34,705 nucleotides of DNA from positions 1 through 34,705 of the forward strand of contig JAUVOQ010000016.1 in the NCBI GenBank assembly GCA_030599095.1. The letters are read 5' to 3'. Shown here in pieces: positions 32,218-34,705 of this stretch. Made by a program: the position numbers and the translations under genes. The stretch comes from Candidatus Ruthturnera sp. GTDB taxonomy: Bacteria; Pseudomonadota; Gammaproteobacteria; PS1; Pseudothioglobaceae. Each line of letters begins with the position of its first letter. Position 1 is the first letter of the stretch. The notes under the pieces were generated by a model. The model was not told the origin of the DNA. It did no database searches and was given only the letters and a program-made list of their open reading frames with translations.

Positions 32218-32922
32218 AAGCATTGAGGGTAGGGCAAAATCTTGATGCAAAAAAGGCAAATGCCCAGTATTTAACACGTGAGTTTTTATGTTGTTTTGAT
32301 GATACCAGTGGTCAATTTTAACAGGCACTAAGGTGTCATATTTGCCCAACACGACTTCTATTGGTATAGATAGTTTTTTAAATTGATTGTTTAAGTTTGT
32401 ATTGAGTAAAATTTCTAAGCCCTGATTAAGTGCTTGTGTTGTTGCTGGAGATTGTTCAATGGCTTTATTTAGTGCCTTAAGTTTTGACTTGTCTTTGGTT
32501 TGCAAACTAATAAATCGCTTTAAACCTTTAGATAGATTCAGTTGCAGAGCATTTAAAAATTGCTCAAAATTATCCGCATCTATACCAAATTCCCAAAGGT
32601 TTGTTTGGATAAAATTAGGCGTTGATGCAACAAGAATAAGCTTTGAAAGAGTTATTTTACTGGCAATCTTGATGGCAAGCAACCCACCTAATGACCAACC
32701 TAATAAAATAGGATTTTTTGGCAAAATTTTGATAATTTCATCACACCACTCATCAAGCCCACCATCAACATTAGTACTCCTGCCATGCCCAGGTAAATCA
32801 ATAATGGTGATACGGCATTGGTTTTTATAATCATCAACCAAAGTGTTAAACAACTCTGAATTAAACCCCCAACCATGAAGTAACACTAAATCAACCCCAA
32901 AACCTTGTGTGTTACTGTATAG
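32188..32922 (-). CDS. bioH: Pimeloyl-[acyl-carrier protein] methyl ester esterase (BioH-like)
   Basis: BioH removes the methyl group from pimeloyl-ACP methyl ester before BioF acts. This alpha/beta hydrolase has about 244 residues from ATG 32922. The oxyanion region is [12 protein letters not shown], the nucleophile elbow is GWSLGG, the acidic residue is in GKYDTLVP and the histidine is in [10 protein letters not shown] longer frame from 32976 lies inside bioF and lacks family resemblance. It overlaps bioF by 11 bp, which supports the biotin role over a generic hydrolase. Confidence 0.9.
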   Translation of the reverse strand, partial: LYSNTQGFGVDLVLLHGWGFNSELFNTLVDDYKNQCRITIIDLPGHGRSTNVDGGLDEWCDEIIKILPKNPILLGWSLGGLLAIKIASKITLSKLILVASTPNFIQTNLWEFGIDADNFEQFLNALQLNLSKGLKRFISLQTKDKSKLKALNKAIEQSPATTQALNQGLEILLNTNLNNQFKKLSIPIEVVLGKYDTLVPVKIDHWYHQNNIKTHVLNTGHLPFLHQDFALPSMLEVKYNPSNT

Positions 32923-34021
32923 CATGTTTGAGTTGAGTGAGCAATTGTTTAATTTGGCTTTGTGTATGGTCGGCACTTAGTGTTATTCTTAAACGCGCCG
33001 TGCCTTTCGGTACAGTCGGCGGGCGAATGGCGCTAACATAAAAGCCTGCACTTATCATTTTTTTTGAAATATGAATCGCCTTTTCACTACTACCCACAAT
33101 GAATGGCTGAATGGCACTATTAGAATTTGTGATGGGTAAATTTAACGTTTTAGAAAGGTTCTTAAAATAACGAATATTGGCTAATAATTTAGTATTTTGA
33201 TCACCTTGCTTAATCAATTCTAAGCTTTTTAGCGTGGCAACGCATAAAGCGGGTGCAATTGCTGTGGTATAAATATAAGGGCGTGATTTTTGGATTAAAA
33301 AATCAATCAAATCCTCATTACCAGCCACAAATGCCCCCATCGTGCCTGCTGCTTTACCTAGCGTTGCCATGTAAATCGAATTTTTTGGAATATTTGTCTT
33401 AAAAACACCAAATCCATGCGCATCATCTTGCATTAAAAGTGCGCCAGACTGGTTGGCAACTTTTTCAATACTTTTAATATTAGCCTGATCACCACCCATG
33501 CTAAATACCTGATCAGTCACAATCAATCCTTGCCCAGTTTGCTTGGCAAGTTTTTGCTTTAACGATTCAATATCATTATGCAAATAGCGCTGAAGTGGCA
33601 GGCCAATTAGATGGTTTGCATCAATGAGTGAAGCGTGGTTAAGCCTATCTTGCAAGACCCAATCAAGCTCGTCTTTAAGCGCAGAAAACACCCCAACATT
33701 CGCCATATAACCCGTTGAAAACAGCAAGGCTTTTTTCTGCCCAGTATAATCAGCCAATGCCTCTTCTAACGCCTGATGCGCCGATGTGTGCCCACTAATC
33801 AAGTGCGATGCGCCAGCACCAACACCAAATTTATCAACCCCTTGTTTGAATGCCTCTTTAACTTGTGGATGGCTGGCAAGCGATAGATAATCATTCGAAC
33901 AAAAATTTATTAACGATTTTCCATTGATAATCATCTGAGTATTTTGCGTATTTTCAGATATTTTTCTTAAGCGATAAAGATGACTTTGCTTAAGATTTAA
34001 TAATTTTTGTGAAAAATCCAT
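32912..34021 (-). CDS. bioF: 8-amino-7-oxononanoate synthase
   Basis: BioF condenses pimeloyl-ACP with alanine using PLP. The 369 residues show 'NFCSNDYLSLASHP', 'GVGAGASHLISGHTSAH', 'LLMQDDAHGFGVF' and the PLP lysine in 'MATLGKAAGTMGAFVAG', with 'PFIVGSSEKAIHIS' later. It starts the bioF-bioH-purE-purK operon. bioA, bioB, bioC and bioD are not in the window. A TATAAA-like string about 15 bp upstream is a possible -10 box. Confidence 0.97.
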   Translation of the reverse strand: MDFSQKLLNLKQSHLYRLRKISENTQNTQMIINGKSLINFCSNDYLSLASHPQVKEAFKQGVDKFGVGAGASHLISGHTSAHQALEEALADYTGQKKALLFSTGYMANVGVFSALKDELDWVLQDRLNHASLIDANHLIGLPLQRYLHNDIESLKQKLAKQTGQGLIVTDQVFSMGGDQANIKSIEKVANQSGALLMQDDAHGFGVFKTNIPKNSIYMATLGKAAGTMGAFVAGNEDLIDFLIQKSRPYIYTTAIAPALCVATLKSLELIKQGDQNTKLLANIRYFKNLSKTLNLPITNSNSAIQPFIVGSSEKAIHISKKMISAGFYVSAIRPPTVPKGTARLRITLSADHTQSQIKQLLTQLKHAIQ

Positions 34022-34137
34022 GAATCTATTTTATAGTTTGTAAGGCAACTTGATAATACAATATAGTCAACCTCTTGTTATTATCTAGATGTTTAACCCC
34101 ACACAATACCCACACGAATTGCCCCAAAATAGGCTAG

Positions 34138-34461
34138 GTGTCTTCTTATACTTGCTTAAAATTTTATCAAATGGATGAACATTGTCTGGCTTTAGTGCCA
34201 CTTGAATACGACAAAAAAATCATGGCTGGCGTTGTGATAAGAATGATACCTTGCAAGGAATTGGGTTGTATTTTTTATTGGGATAATGATGTGTTTTATA
34301 TCGTTAAATCAATGGATTGTAGATTGTTCAGGTTGGACCAATTAAGACCCTTATTCATTACCATTTATAGCCAAAATATTCTAAATCTTGTTGAGCGAAT
34401 TTGGCAACTTTATCTTTTAGTTCTTCTGAATAATATTGACGATAGTCAATACTTCTATTAG
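34138..34461 (+). other. Unclassified ORF, perhaps a relic, overlapping a sulfotransferase
   Basis: GTG 34138 (or ATG 34171) opens a frame of up to 107 codons containing 'MDEHCLALVPLEYDKK' and 'GCIFYWDNDVFYIV'. The first part looks protein-like, but I recognise no family. The last third overlaps, on the opposite strand, the C-terminus of the sulfotransferase at 34358-34705. This suggests that only about 34138-34350 was ever real. No clear ribosome-binding site is present. It may be a truncated gene. Confidence 0.3.
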
Positions 34462-34705
34462 ATTTATTTTTATGGGGCAGTTTAGCATCAATGTTATTTT
34501 TTTTACAAAAACTATTAAAATCATTGTCTAAATTTTCAAACCTCAAAATATAATCTATTGGTTTTTTTGACCACCGGTGCTTAATATAATTAATTTGTTG
34601 TATTGATATTGAGGAATACACTTGTTCAAAATACTCATCAAGACTCAAATTGTGAATATTTTTATTTTGACGATACCCTGTTCCTTGATATTCCTTTGAA
34701 GTGTG
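34358..34705 (-). CDS. Sulfotransferase family protein, C-terminal part (runs off right edge)
   Basis: The minus-strand frame is open from the window end to the stop at 34358-34360, giving 115 codons. The C-terminal pattern is 'YILRFENLDNDFNSFCKK', then 'LPHKNKSNRS', 'DYRQYYSEELKDKVAKFAQQ' and 'DLEYFGYKW'. This is the end of Sulfotransfer_2-type proteins that use PAPS to sulfate glycans or other acceptors. The PAPS-binding N-terminus lies beyond 34705, so completeness cannot be judged. It might belong to a surface polysaccharide cluster, which is an inference. Confidence 0.75.
   Translation of the reverse strand, partial: HTSKEYQGTGYRQNKNIHNLSLDEYFEQVYSSISIQQINYIKHRWSKKPIDYILRFENLDNDFNSFCKKNNIDAKLPHKNKSNRSIDYRQYYSEELKDKVAKFAQQDLEYFGYKW

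Noticed and set aside
32923-32976. Longer N-terminus for bioH
   Set aside because: The extra 18 residues lie inside bioF and do not resemble the family. ATG 32922 starts right before the LLHGWG core.
1-34705. CRISPR array, rRNA, prophage or toxin-antitoxin system
   Set aside because: I saw no spaced direct repeats, rRNA signatures, phage structural genes or recognisable toxin-antitoxin pair.

Overview
The window looks like a chromosomal segment of an AT-rich, sulfur-oxidising gammaproteobacterium. The best match is the SUP05 / 'Candidatus Thioglobus' group, which also includes the thiotrophic symbionts of vesicomyid clams and Bathymodiolus mussels. The main evidence is a complete oxidative-type reverse dissimilatory sulfite reductase (rDsr) operon on the + strand in the order dsrA-B-E-F-H-C-M-K-L-J-O-P-N-R (2798-15228). 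DsrEFH, DsrL and a DsrC with both C-terminal cysteines mark sulfur oxidation rather than sulfate reduction. The assignment to this clade is an inference from gene content and base composition. No 16S gene is present.

Layout. Positions 1-1075 are transposon debris: the start of an IS5/IS1182-like transposase running off the left edge, a broken N-terminus of the same kind of transposase, a decayed IS256-like N-terminus between them and a 7-bp tandem repeat. A solitary gltD-like gene (1076-2524) and a frameshifted small membrane-protein relic precede the dsr operon. Positions 2725-2797 hold a possible promoter and a leader hairpin. Inside the operon, hairpins lie between dsrA and dsrB and between dsrC and dsrM. 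The latter is a 12-bp stem closed by a UUCG loop.

From 15241 to 17830 a minus-strand group encodes a Na+/Ca2+ exchanger-like protein, TsaE and a cell-wall amidase. A perfect 15-bp inverted repeat lies just before the amidase start. Then come, on +, an unrecognised 197-aa protein, hemD and a small HTH protein. metF is on -. infA, tRNA-Leu(CAA), a possible 52-aa ORF, the Na+-pumping oxaloacetate decarboxylase operon oadGAB and panD are on +. Positions 24815-25320 are a second IS graveyard (IS256 and IS3 remnants). lolD/lolC (-) are followed by a collapsed psiE-like gene and a + operon lpxK-ycaR-kdsB-folD-glutaredoxin. A - operon bioF-bioH-purE-purK converges on it. The right edge holds an unclassified ORF and the C-terminal part of a sulfotransferase.

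How the genes fit together. Sulfur arrives through the DsrEFH/DsrC relay, is oxidised by siroheme DsrAB (siroheme amidated by DsrN), and electrons pass to DsrL and the DsrMKJOP membrane complex. hemD nearby makes uroporphyrinogen III, the precursor of siroheme and heme. The rest is housekeeping: folate and C1 metabolism, LPS (Lol, LpxK, KdsB), purine, biotin and pantothenate synthesis. Decayed IS copies and small gene relics in nearly every larger gap suggest past IS expansion followed by reduction. That history is common in symbionts and close relatives, but it is an inference here. I found no CRISPR array, rRNA, prophage or wholly unknown multi-gene system. The most unusual observations are a DsrJ that lacks any cysteine for the His/Cys heme ligation reported in Allochromatium, and a set of strong hairpins at intercistronic junctions.
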